From the NCBI RefSeq assembly GCF_004522155.1, contig NZ_SDEA01000001.1, positions 434,001 through 498,000 of the forward strand: a stretch of 64,000 bases of DNA, in the 5' to 3' direction. This stretch comes from Paracoccus luteus (GTDB lineage: Bacteria; Pseudomonadota; Alphaproteobacteria; Rhodobacterales; Rhodobacteraceae). The notes under the pieces were generated by a model. The model saw only the letters and a program-made list of their open reading frames with translations, was not told the origin of the DNA and did no database searches. How positions within the stretch are numbered: position 1 is the stretch's first letter; the number at the start of each line of letters is the position of its first letter. Below, piece after piece: positions 18,920-29,986 of the stretch. Made by a program: the position numbers and the translations under genes.

Positions 18920-19329
18920 TCGGGATTGTCATCGTTGCACATGGGGGGCTGGCGCGCGAATATCTCGCCGCGGTCGAGCATGTCGTCGGGCCGCAAAGCG
19001 GCATTCGTGCCGTGGCCATCGAAGAGGACCACGACCGCTGCGCCAAGCAGACGGAAATCTGCGACGCGGCCAACGCCGTGGACACGGGGCAGGGGGTCGT
19101 GCTGGTGACGGACCTGTTCGGCGGATCGCCCTCGAACCTGTCGCTGCCGGCCTGCATGCCGCGCCAGCGCCGCATCATCTATGGCGCCAACCTGCCGATG
19201 CTGGTCAAGTTGGCCAAGTCGCGCAACCTGGGCGTGGCCGAGGCGGCCGAGCTTGCCGCCGAGGCCGGGCGCAAATACATCGACTGCTATGCCCCCGCCG
19301 ACCAGGATCTGCGCCGAGCCGTCTCATGA
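18916..19329 (+). CDS. PTS mannose-type EIIA component
   Basis: 137 aa starting at TTG 18916, within the rapZ stop (TTGA overlap). The phospho-accepting histidine is H9 in [14 protein letters not shown], and [12 protein letters not shown] is the second family motif. No EIIB, EIIC or EIID gene is present, so this is a regulatory rather than sugar-importing PTS. It overlaps the HPr start by 4 nt. In other alphaproteobacteria this unit relays PEP phosphate to regulators of carbon or nitrogen use. Confidence 0.92.
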   Translation: MIGIVIVAHGGLAREYLAAVEHVVGPQSGIRAVAIEEDHDRCAKQTEICDAANAVDTGQGVVLVTDLFGGSPSNLSLPACMPRQRRIIYGANLPMLVKLAKSRNLGVAEAAELAAEAGRKYIDCYAPADQDLRRAVS

Positions 19330-19604
19330 CCCAGTCGATCACGCGCGAACTGCCCATCATCAATGAAAAGGGCCTGCACGCCCGCGCCTCGGCCAAGTTC
19401 GTCGAGACGGTCGAACAGTTCGACGCCCGCGCCTGGGTCGAAAAGGACGGCGAACGTGTGTCGGGCGATTCGATCATGGGGCTGCTGATGCTGACCGTGG
19501 CGCGCGGCAGTTCCATCACCGTCACGACCGAGGGGGCCGACGCCGCCGCGCTGGCCGATGCGCTGACCGCGCTGGTCGGCGATTATTTCGGCGAAGGCAT
19601 GTAA
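19326..19604 (+). CDS. ptsH: HPr phosphocarrier protein
   Basis: 92 aa. H18 in INEKGLHARASAKF is the site phosphorylated by Enzyme I, and S49 in GDSIMGLLML is the HPr-kinase site. It overlaps the EIIA gene by 4 nt. Together with the short HprK it forms a phosphate relay in which both histidine and serine states can carry signals. Enzyme I is not in the window. Also called NPr/PtsO in nitrogen PTS systems; sequence alone does not decide the name. Confidence 0.94.
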   Translation: MTQSITRELPIINEKGLHARASAKFVETVEQFDARAWVEKDGERVSGDSIMGLLMLTVARGSSITVTTEGADAAALADALTALVGDYFGEGM

Positions 19605-19609
19605 CGCGG

Positions 19610-20221
19610 TTGGCCCGAGACAGCTATCACCACGGCAACCTGAAACAGGCGCTGGTGGACGCGACGGTGCGTCTGGTCGAGGACAAGGGCCCGATGGCGT
19701 TCACCTTGGCCGAGGCCGCGCGCTTGGCGGGCGTCAGCGCCGCCGCGCCCTATCGCCATTTCGCCGGGCGCGACCAGCTGCTGGAGGAGGTGGCGCGGCA
19801 GGGCTATCAGGATTTCGCCGCGCGGCTGGAATCGGCGTTCGACGGCGGGCGGCCGACGGCGCTGTCGGCCTTTGTCCGCATGGGGCAGGCCTATCTGCAG
19901 TTCGCCCGCGAAAAGCCCGGCTTTTACATGGCGATGTTCGAGGCGGGGCTGTCCATCGCGGGCAACGCGGAACTGTCCGCCGCGTCCGAGCGCGCACAAT
20001 CCGCGCTGGTCGAGGCCGCGCGCGCCCTGTTCGCCCGTCTGCCCGCGGACCGCCGCCCCCCGGCCACGATGGTCGCCAACCATATCTGGGCCATGTCGCA
20101 TGGCGTGGTCGAACTGTTCGGCCGCGGCCGGCCCGGCGGGCGGTCGCCCGCGTCGGCCGACGAGATGCTGGAAAGCGGGGCGCTGATCTATCTGCGCGGG
20201 CTGGGCGTGATCCCCGACTGA
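19610..20221 (+). CDS. TetR/AcrR-family regulator with WHG domain
   Basis: 203 aa from a TTG at 19610, 5 nt after the HPr stop. The HTH is at about residues 28-55 (FTLAEAARLAGVSAAAPYRHFAGRDQLLEEV); the N-terminal SYHHGNLKQALVDATV is typical of the subgroup whose C-terminal half is the WHG domain (IWAMSHGVVELF). The ligand is unknown. Close spacing suggests co-transcription with the PTS genes, but a promoter inside ptsH is also possible. Confidence 0.86.
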   Translation: MARDSYHHGNLKQALVDATVRLVEDKGPMAFTLAEAARLAGVSAAAPYRHFAGRDQLLEEVARQGYQDFAARLESAFDGGRPTALSAFVRMGQAYLQFAREKPGFYMAMFEAGLSIAGNAELSAASERAQSALVEAARALFARLPADRRPPATMVANHIWAMSHGVVELFGRGRPGGRSPASADEMLESGALIYLRGLGVIPD

Positions 20222-20269
20222 AAAAATCTCGCGCCCCGGCATTGAAGCGTGACTGGCGATCTCCATCTG

Positions 20270-20293
20270 TGTTAATGTGATTAACATTCACAT
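20270..20293. promoter_or_regulatory. Nested perfect palindromes upstream of the DUF2852 gene
   Basis: TGTTAAT-GTG-ATTAACA (20270-20286) is a perfect 17-bp palindrome. It overlaps ATGTGA-N7-TCACAT (20275-20293), also perfect. Both end 18-42 bp before the ATG at 20312. The second resembles a CRP site but has a 7-nt rather than 6-nt spacer. Confidence 0.55.
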
Positions 20294-20311
20294 CAATACG
20301 GAGCCCCGCAG

Positions 20312-20689
20312 ATGTACCCTGCCGTCTTTACCGCCACCCCCCGCGTCAACCCGCTGGTCCGCGCCCGCGACTGGCTGGACGAACGCGGCCGCCTTGCCTG
20401 GCTGGCCGCCATCGTCGCCGGTTTCGCCGTCTTCTGGCCCGTCGGACTGGCCATCCTTGGCTATATGATCTGGAGCAAGCGCATGTTCGCACGCTGTCAC
20501 GCCACCCGCCCCGCGCAGTTCATCCGCGCAGCATCCACCGGCAACGTCGCCTTTGACGCTTACCGCGACGAAACGCTGAAGCGGCTGGAAGACGAGCACC
20601 GCGCCTTTGTCGACTTCCTCGCCAAGCTGCGCGAGGCCAAGGACAAAGCCGAGTTCGACCAGTTCATGGCCGAACGCCGCGACGCCTGA
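20312..20689 (+). CDS. DUF2852 membrane protein
   Basis: 125 aa. One hydrophobic segment at about residues 28-52 (AWLAAIVAGFAVFWPVGLAILGYMIW), then a positively charged linker and a long amphipathic helix (AYRDETLKRLEDEHRAFVDFLAKLREAKDKAEF). This is the DUF2852 layout, common in Rhodobacterales; its function is unknown. It is preceded by strong palindromes in an AT-rich 90-bp region, so expression is probably switched. The next gene is convergent. Confidence 0.8.
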   Translation: MYPAVFTATPRVNPLVRARDWLDERGRLAWLAAIVAGFAVFWPVGLAILGYMIWSKRMFARCHATRPAQFIRAASTGNVAFDAYRDETLKRLEDEHRAFVDFLAKLREAKDKAEFDQFMAERRDA

Positions 20690-20734
20690 TCCGGCGTCCG
20701 CGCGAGAGGTGGGGCCGGGCGACCGGCCCCGTTC

Positions 20735-22099
20735 TCAATAGGCGCGATCGGCATAGATGCGGGACAGATCGCCCGCCCATTCGCCGCGATACCGGTCCAG
20801 CAGCCGGTCGGCCGTGACCGCGCCCGCGGCAAGATGCGCGTCCAGCACGTCGAGATAGGGCGTCTCGTCCGCCATTCCGTCGCCCGCGCGCGCCCGCGCC
20901 GCCAGCCCGGCGCGTGCGATCTCGACCGTGCGGGCCGCCATCTCGCGCAGGCGGATGCCGTTCGCCTCGCCGGCCAGCCCGTCGCGGCCGGCGGCGCGGC
21001 GCAGCCCCTCGCGGGTGTCGTCGTCCCAGCCGCGGATCAGGTCGGACGCCGCATCCAGCGCCCCCTGATCATAGGTCAGTCCGACCCACAGCGCGGGCAG
21101 GGCCGCCAGATGCGCCCGGTCGCCTGCGTCGGCGCCGCGCATCTCGATGTATTTCTTGACGCGCGCCTCGGGGAAGACGGTTGTCATGTGATCGGCCCAG
21201 TCCGACAGCGTCGGCACCTCGCCGGGCAGGGCGGGCAGGCGGCCGTTCAGGAAATCCCGGAACGACATCCCCAGCGCGTCGATATAGCGGCCGTCGCGAT
21301 AGACGAAATACATGGGCACATCAAGGACATAATCTACCCACGCCTCGTATCCGAAGCCGTCCCTGAACACGAACGGCAGCATCCCCGTGCGCGCGGCGTC
21401 CAGGTTCTGCCAGATATGGGCGCGCCAGGATTTCATCCCGTTCGGCCGCCCGTCCAGGAACGGGGACGAGGCGAAAAGCGCCGTCGCCACCGGCTGCAGC
21501 GCCAGCGCCACGCGCAGCTTTTGGACCATGTCGGCCTCGGACCCGAAGTCCAGGTTCACCTGCACCGTGCAGGTCCGATACATCATCTGCTTGCCCAGCG
21601 TGCCGACGCGGTCCATGTAGTCGGTCATCAACCGATAGCGGCCCTTGGGCATCATCGGCATCTGGTCCTGCGACCAGATCGGCGCCGCGCCCACGCCCAT
21701 GAACCCCGCGCCGATGCCCTGCGCGATCTCTGCCACCTCGGCCAGATGGGTGTCCAGCTCGGCCCGGGTCTGGTGGATCGTCTCGACCGGGGCGCCCGAC
21801 AGTTCCAGCTGCCCGCCCGGTTCCAGGCTGACGTTCGCGCCGTCGCGGCTCAGCCCGATGATCGCGCCCGCTTCCTCGACCGGGGTCCAGCCGAAGCGGT
21901 CGCGCAACCCTTCCAGCATGGCGCGGATCGAGCGGGGACCGTCATAGGGCAGCGGCGCGAGATCGTCCCAGGTAAAGCCGAACTTCTCGTGCTCGGTCCC
22001 GATCCGCCACGCGTCGCGTGGCTTTTCCCCCGACGCGATATATTCGGCCAACTGCTCGCGCCGCTCGATCGGGCCGCCGCCCTGCTGGGGAATGGACAT
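20735..22099 (-). CDS. gshA: Glutamate-cysteine ligase
   Basis: 454 aa, the plant-type (class II) enzyme of alphaproteobacteria that makes gamma-glutamylcysteine, the first step to glutathione. It begins MSIPQQGGGPIERREQLAEY and carries GTEHEKFGF, SLEPGGQLELSGAP, the metal and substrate segments, and YMDRVGTLGKQMMYRTCTVQVNLD. The start at 22099 was preferred to 22156 because the first 19 residues of the longer frame are Arg-rich and not family-like. Confidence 0.95.
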   Translation of the reverse strand: MSIPQQGGGPIERREQLAEYIASGEKPRDAWRIGTEHEKFGFTWDDLAPLPYDGPRSIRAMLEGLRDRFGWTPVEEAGAIIGLSRDGANVSLEPGGQLELSGAPVETIHQTRAELDTHLAEVAEIAQGIGAGFMGVGAAPIWSQDQMPMMPKGRYRLMTDYMDRVGTLGKQMMYRTCTVQVNLDFGSEADMVQKLRVALALQPVATALFASSPFLDGRPNGMKSWRAHIWQNLDAARTGMLPFVFRDGFGYEAWVDYVLDVPMYFVYRDGRYIDALGMSFRDFLNGRLPALPGEVPTLSDWADHMTTVFPEARVKKYIEMRGADAGDRAHLAALPALWVGLTYDQGALDAASDLIRGWDDDTREGLRRAAGRDGLAGEANGIRLREMAARTVEIARAGLAARARAGDGMADETPYLDVLDAHLAAGAVTADRLLDRYRGEWAGDLSRIYADRAY

Positions 22100-22201
22100 C
22101 GGGGCCTCTCGGGGTCGTTGCCGGTGACACGTGGCGCGGCGGCGCGGCATAGTCAAGCGCGCCGCCGCGCGACCGCAACGTTAGGCCAAGCCTGCGCGCG
22201 G

Positions 22202-22220
22202 CCGGGGCTTACGCCCCCGG
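22202..22220 (-). terminator. GC stem-loop enclosing the aroC stop codon
   Basis: CCGGGG (22202-22207) and CCCCGG (22215-22220) form a perfect 6-bp stem. The aroC stop (TAA on the minus strand, 22209-22211) lies in the 7-nt loop. There is no T run. Confidence 0.4.
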
Positions 22221-23318
22221 TCCGATCGCGCCCCGCACGCCTCCGGTCTGGGCGCGGTCCAGCATCAGGTGGTCCAGGATCACGCAGGCCGCCATCGCCT
22301 CGGCCACCGGGACGGCGCGGATGCCGACGCAGGGGTCGTGGCGGCCCTTGGTGACCAACTCGACCTCGTCGCCCGCGGCGGTGATGGTGCGGCGCGGCGT
22401 CAGGATCGAGCTGGTGGGCTTGACCGAGAACCGCACCACGATGTCCTGTCCGGTCGAGATCCCGCCCAGGATGCCACCGGCGTGGTTTGACAGATAGACC
22501 GGCCCCCTTGGCCCCATGCGGATTTCGTCGGCGTTTTCTGTGCCGCGCAGGGCCGCGGCGGCCATGCCTTCGCCGATTTCGACGCCCTTGACGGCGTTGA
22601 TCGACATCATCGCGGCGGCAAGGTCCGTGTCCAGCTTGGCATAGACCGGCGCGCCCAGGCCGGGTGGGCAGTCCTGGACCAGCACCTCGACCGCCGCGCC
22701 GACGCTGTCCTGGGCCTTGCGGATGGCGGTCAGATACTCGGTCCAGTCCGCCACCGCGGCTGCGTCCGGCAGGAAGAAATCGTTCTGGTCGATCTGCGCC
22801 GCATCAAAGCGGCTGCGGTCGATGCGCCGGTCGCCCATCTGCACCATATAGCCGGTGATCCGCAGGTCGGGCGCCAGCCTCGCCAGCACCGCCCGCGCCA
22901 CGCCCCCCGCCGCGACCCGCGCCGCGGTTTCCCGCGCGCTGGACCGTCCGCCGCCCCGGTAATCGCGCAGCCCGTATTTCTGGTGATAGGTGATGTCCGC
23001 GTGACCCGGCCGGAACGCCTGCGCGATCTCGCCATAATCGCGGCTGCGCTGGTCGGTGTTCTCGATCATCAGCTGGATCGGGGTGCCGGTCGTGAGCCCG
23101 TCGAACACGCCCGACAGGATGCGCACCGCGTCCGGTTCCTGCCGCTGCGTGGTCATCTTCGACTGGCCGGGGCGGCGGCGGTCGAGGAAGGGCTGGATCG
23201 CGGATTCGTCCAGCGGGATGCCGGGCGGGCAGCCGTCCACGGTTGCGCCAAGCGCGGGGCCGTGGCTTTCGCCCCAGGTGGTGACGGTGAAGATGCGGCC
23301 GAAGCTGTTGACGCTCAT
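22209..23318 (-). CDS. aroC: Chorismate synthase
   Basis: 369 aa. Makes chorismate from EPSP, the last shikimate step, with reduced FMN. Signature motifs: [20 protein letters not shown] at residues 13-32, [36 protein letters not shown] in the middle, and a C-terminal [11 protein letters not shown] segment. The start at 23318 ([12 protein letters not shown]) is the family start; upstream codons to 23465 run through the phased repeat array and are not coding. Confidence 0.97.
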   Translation of the reverse strand: MSVNSFGRIFTVTTWGESHGPALGATVDGCPPGIPLDESAIQPFLDRRRPGQSKMTTQRQEPDAVRILSGVFDGLTTGTPIQLMIENTDQRSRDYGEIAQAFRPGHADITYHQKYGLRDYRGGGRSSARETAARVAAGGVARAVLARLAPDLRITGYMVQMGDRRIDRSRFDAAQIDQNDFFLPDAAAVADWTEYLTAIRKAQDSVGAAVEVLVQDCPPGLGAPVYAKLDTDLAAAMMSINAVKGVEIGEGMAAAALRGTENADEIRMGPRGPVYLSNHAGGILGGISTGQDIVVRFSVKPTSSILTPRRTITAAGDEVELVTKGRHDPCVGIRAVPVAEAMAACVILDHLMLDRAQTGGVRGAIGPGA

Positions 23319-23426
23319 GCTGAACCCCTTTGCTGCGGCATACGTGGGGGCGGCGCAGGGCGCAACGGGGCGCGCTTTCGGAACGTCGCCTCCGCTCCCT
23401 CGGGGCGGGATTTCCCTGGAAAGACC

Positions 23427-23465
23427 GTGCATATCCGATGCACGGGGGATGCACGATCCATGCAC
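23427..23465. repeat. Array of four hexamers at exact 11-bp spacing
   Basis: GTGCAT at 23427-23432 and ATGCAC at 23438-23443, 23449-23454 and 23460-23465: one inverted and three direct copies whose first bases are each 11 bp apart, about one helical turn. The array lies between divergent aroC (start 23318) and the BrnA-like gene (start 23534). The design fits cooperative binding of a ribbon-helix-helix protein on one DNA face. Confidence 0.65.
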
Positions 23466-23533
23466 AATGGTGCGAACGTTGAGGGGCGTTAACCCCGTTC
23501 CGCCAGGCTGCGGCCAAGAGGCAGGGGGCGCGC

Positions 23534-24030
23534 ATGGGCGAGACGAAGGCCGAGACGGCGAGACAGATCAACTCTCACGACATGGCCGACGCGATGCGGC
23601 GGCTGGAATGGGACCTGCACCAGAAGGTGCTGACCGAGGGACGCATCTCTGAGGCCTGGCACGAGATCGCGCGCGAGCGCGGCGAGGCCAAGCGTATCCG
23701 GGTGACCATCGCGCTGGAGGAGGGCGGGCTCCGCTTCTTCCGCGGCATGGGCGAGGGCTATGGCCCCCGCATGAACGCGGTGCGAGCCGCGCCTTCATGC
23801 ACGCGCGGCTGGCGGGGTTGCTGCGCGGGGGCGAGACGATGGACTACCTGTCCCGCCGCGCGGAGCAGGGGCTGGATGGCCGCAAGCCGGGCTGGGGCGA
23901 GGCGCAGAGGGACTACGAAGACCTCGGCCCCGACGCCGCCCGGCTGATGAGCGACGAGCCAGGGGTGCCGCTGGGCGAGGAGAAGCGTTCGGCGTGGGCG
24001 GATACGATGGCGTGGTTGAGGAGGAGGTAG
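23534..24030 (+). pseudogene. BrnA-like antitoxin gene, frameshifted
   Basis: The 5' part (23534 to about 23785) reads MADAMRRLEWDLHQ, then EAWHEIARERGEAKRIRVTIALEEGGLRFFRGMGEGYGPRMNAV. The frame is then lost at 23783-23787, where five bases stand in place of a codon. The original frame resumes as RAFMHARLAGLLRGGETMDYLSRRAEQG to the stop at 24030. Joined, the two parts make a continuous BrnA-type RHH antitoxin-like protein of about 165 aa. No BrnT toxin gene is adjacent. A second ATG at 23797 could yield only the C-terminal part. A sequencing error is possible. Confidence 0.75.
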
Positions 24031-24059
24031 GGGAAAAGATTTACCCTGCCGTTGATGAA

Positions 24060-24084
24060 GGGGGCGTAAAACCCCGCTACTTTT
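24060..24084. terminator. Weak stem-loop between BrnA-like and AlbA_2 genes
   Basis: GGGG (24061-24064) and CCCC (24072-24075) flank an AT-rich 7-nt loop, followed on the plus strand by GCTACTTTTG. Short stem; probably a terminator for the plus-strand gene and perhaps bidirectional. Low strength. Confidence 0.35.
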
Positions 24085-25627
24085 GCCGGTTTATCTGATA
24101 GTGAGCTTTTGGATCTCGGGCAAATTGTCCAGGATAGAACTCTAGAATCCCTTTCCTAACGAGACGTTCAAGATCCTTTTTAGATGTAGCCCACGTTCTG
24201 CCGGTAAGTCGCTGCGCCTCAGAAACCTGTATCGACTGGTTGCGAAAGGCGTACGCTGCAATTTTCATTTCGTGCTCTTGCAGCAGCTTCCAAGCGTCTG
24301 CGCCGAAGTAGTGAGCCACGTCGCTATCGCTGGAGCGTTTGCGTGAGGCATGATCATTTGTCAGTGTTACACGAACAACTAGGCCATGAATCATTTCCTG
24401 CGAAAACTTCGGTTCCGGCAGATTTTGATCGATCATGCTTTGACGGATGCGCCTAGTGCCCTCTCTAGCCATTTGCACATAACCTAGATATCTGAGCGCA
24501 TCCATCGTGTGATGGTTTCGAGATGCCCGTACATCGTAGATGGTGCGTTCACTAACTGGCGGAACAAATCCCCCAGGGCTTTCGATGATCATTCTGTTGG
24601 TAAATATCTTTATCGAAATATCTGTTCCAGAGAAAGAGTATGATCTGTGAACACACGCATTAACGAGGGCTTCAAACCAAGCCCAGCGTGGATATTCAGG
24701 GCTAGTTACAAACTTACCTTCTCGGTTTAGCCAAGTAACATCATGAAGCGTATCTTGAATTACCTTGTCTGCTTCGATAATTATCTTAACAATATTGCCC
24801 TCGATAAACCTGTCCCGGATTGGCGAGTAGGTCTCTCCCGTCCCTTCGGTCAGGGAGTCGAATCGCTGTACGCGGACTCGGCAACCGGGAATGGATCTTC
24901 CAGGGTCCTTAGCTGCAAGGAGGACAAGAGAGTTCAGGGGAGTATAGTTGCCTTGCGAGTCTTGGGTAAGTAACCGGCGGTCAATCAGGACCTCCTCGCG
25001 CGTCCATTCATGTCGACCTTCTCGTTCTTTGAAGTTCTCGTAAAAAAGGTTGATGATTTCTTCGTTAAAGTCTCCCGGATAATTATAAGGTGCGGCTTCG
25101 AGTTCGAAAGATAGCTCATTGCGAGTGGCTCGATAGTCCCGCTTTTCGTCCTCGCTCATCTTATGGATAGATGAGCCGTATCTGGTAAATGCGTCGCTCT
25201 TGTTGGTCTCCACCAGCTTTCCAATATATGGTATATATATGGCTGTGATGAAGTCCGGCTTGCCCGAAATTGAAACTGGGACGCGTTTAAACTCTGGTTT
25301 GGCTCCGGGGCAAAGCGTTCGAAAGAAGGTCTCCAAGCGATCTAGATGACCTTCATCAAGGTTTAGGCAGCCGGTTGGCTTTCCATCGTCAGCTACGCCG
25401 ATGCACAAAACTCCGCCTTCGGGAGTGTTGGAAAACGCACTTAAGTATGTAGCAAGCGTGTCGAAGTTTACCTTGGGAGTCGACTTAAACTCGATCCTGC
25501 GGTCCTCTCTAAGTGATGGAAGTAGTTCCTCAGAGAAGCGCGTCCACAACTCGCGCGGCGACCAAAGCGCGTGCAAGCTATGGAGCGGATCGGGACTAAA
25601 CAACGGTAGGTTCAGTTGAGATGGCAT
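24077..25627 (-). CDS. AlbA_2/Schlafen-type domain protein with ATPase-like domain
   Basis: 516 aa. The N-terminal AlbA_2 (formerly AAA_4) region is at about residues 35-155: EDRRIEFKSTPKVNFDTLATYLSAFSNTPEGGVLCIGVADDGKPTG. A GHKL-type C-terminal HATPase_c_4 region follows at about 315-390 (WFEALVNACVHRSYSF, then ESPGGFVPPVS). The C-terminus is a likely winged helix. The gene is clearly AT-richer than all neighbours, with rare-codon use (AGA, ATA, TTA), so it is likely horizontally acquired. Such proteins are annotated as putative transcriptional regulators; some Schlafen/AlbA_2 proteins act in phage defence. Function unproven. Confidence 0.8.
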   Translation of the reverse strand: MPSQLNLPLFSPDPLHSLHALWSPRELWTRFSEELLPSLREDRRIEFKSTPKVNFDTLATYLSAFSNTPEGGVLCIGVADDGKPTGCLNLDEGHLDRLETFFRTLCPGAKPEFKRVPVSISGKPDFITAIYIPYIGKLVETNKSDAFTRYGSSIHKMSEDEKRDYRATRNELSFELEAAPYNYPGDFNEEIINLFYENFKEREGRHEWTREEVLIDRRLLTQDSQGNYTPLNSLVLLAAKDPGRSIPGCRVRVQRFDSLTEGTGETYSPIRDRFIEGNIVKIIIEADKVIQDTLHDVTWLNREGKFVTSPEYPRWAWFEALVNACVHRSYSFSGTDISIKIFTNRMIIESPGGFVPPVSERTIYDVRASRNHHTMDALRYLGYVQMAREGTRRIRQSMIDQNLPEPKFSQEMIHGLVVRVTLTNDHASRKRSSDSDVAHYFGADAWKLLQEHEMKIAAYAFRNQSIQVSEAQRLTGRTWATSKKDLERLVRKGILEFYPGQFARDPKAHYQINRQK

Positions 25628-25671
25628 ATCTTGTATGTCGACACTCTCTCGACCCTCTAGATGTTGATTCT

Positions 25672-25709
25672 ACATATGGTAGCTCGACACCTGTCGACAT
25701 ACCATATGT
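25672..25709. promoter_or_regulatory. 38-bp nested palindrome upstream of the AlbA_2 gene
   Basis: Outer arms ACATATGGTA (25672-25681) and TACCATATGT (25700-25709) are perfect; inner arms TCGACA (25684-25689) and TGTCGA (25692-25697) are perfect and share the same centre. 32 of 38 bases pair. TGTCGACA recurs at 25636-25643. The site is 45 bp upstream of the AlbA_2 start and 18 bp from the carB stop; operator or recombination site, undecided. Confidence 0.7.
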
Positions 25710-25727
25710 TGATCATTGAGGCGGTTC

Positions 25728-29066
<3,339 letters not shown>

Positions 29067-29243
29067 GGCGGCCCCCTCGGACGATCATCGGTGCAAATCG
29101 CCCGGGGTTATACGCGGCGCGGCCCGGGGTGCAAGGCCGGGCAGCAGTGCCGGGGCGTGTCGCGGGCGCCCTTTCGGCAGGCCCCGCGGCGCGTGCGGTC
29201 GCACCCGCGGGCGGCATGGCGCGGGTCACGCCCCGGCGGCGGC

Positions 29244-29981
29244 TCAGCTGCTGCGTTCGCGCAGCGCCGTCACCTCGGATTCCAGCGTCGTCGCGCCACC
29301 CGGCAGGGTCAGCCGCGTGCCCTGTGCGGTCAGCTCGGCCCCGGTGACGGGGGCGAACACGCCCACGTTGCCGGTCGCGATCACCTCACCCTTGAGCGCG
29401 CTTTCCAGGCGAAAGCTGTATCGCCCCGATGGCAGCGCGGTGCCGTCGGCGCGCCGGCCCGCCCAGTCCACCTCGCCGCTGCCGGTGCCGATATCCTCGC
29501 GCAGGATCTCTTTGCCTGACGCGTCCAGCGTGACCAGCGTGACCTGGTCGGCGCCGCGCGCGGGGTCGATCTGCATGGTCAGCGGCTCGCCCTTGAACGC
29601 CACGGGGGCGGTGGTGCGCACCTCCTTGCCGATCCAGTGCGCCAGCGTTCCCAGCCCGCCCAGGCCCGCCCCGGCCATCCGGCCCAGCAGGTCGTTGGTG
29701 CGGACCTGCTGCTCGACGCCCGAGAAGGTGGCCAGTTGCACCGCGAAATCCGACCCCTCCATCGGGTTCAGCGGATCCTGGTTCTTGATCTGCGTGGTCA
29801 GCATCTTGAGAAACGTCTGGAAGTCGCCGCCCACCTGCCCGGCGGCCGGCGCGGCCGATGGGTCGGGCTGATCGGCACTGCCGAGCGGCGGCATGTTGTC
29901 CTGCGCGGCCCGGACGCGGTCCGGGGACGCGTTCAGCGCCATGCGGGCGGGGGCGGTCGGATTGGCAAAAGGCGGCGTCAT
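29244..29981 (-). CDS. flgD: Flagellar hook assembly protein FlgD
   Basis: 245 aa. The FlgD N-terminal scaffold is clear: DFQTFLKMLTTQIKNQDPLNPMEGSDFAVQLATFSGVEQQVRTNDLL (residues about 55-100), followed by Fn3/tudor-like domains in the C-terminal half. FlgD caps the growing hook and is lost when the filament forms. The start at 29981 (MTPPFANP) is 5 nt after the fliK stop, so the longer upstream frame is false. flgD and fliK form an operon. Confidence 0.94.
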   Translation of the reverse strand: MTPPFANPTAPARMALNASPDRVRAAQDNMPPLGSADQPDPSAAPAAGQVGGDFQTFLKMLTTQIKNQDPLNPMEGSDFAVQLATFSGVEQQVRTNDLLGRMAGAGLGGLGTLAHWIGKEVRTTAPVAFKGEPLTMQIDPARGADQVTLVTLDASGKEILREDIGTGSGEVDWAGRRADGTALPSGRYSFRLESALKGEVIATGNVGVFAPVTGAELTAQGTRLTLPGGATTLESEVTALRERSS

Positions 29982-29986
29982 GCTGT

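Noticed and set aside
20275-20293. Classical CRP site upstream of DUF2852
   Set aside because: The TGTGA and TCACA arms are 7 rather than 6 nt apart, so CRP is not claimed.
23427-23465. CRISPR array or plasmid iterons
   Set aside because: The repeats are only 6 bp with 5-bp spacers and there are four; too short for CRISPR, and no replication protein gene is near.
23534-24030. Programmed frameshift or intact two-gene reading of the BrnA-like region
   Set aside because: No slippery sequence, stem-loop or ribosome-binding site was seen at the break; a pseudogene or error is simpler.
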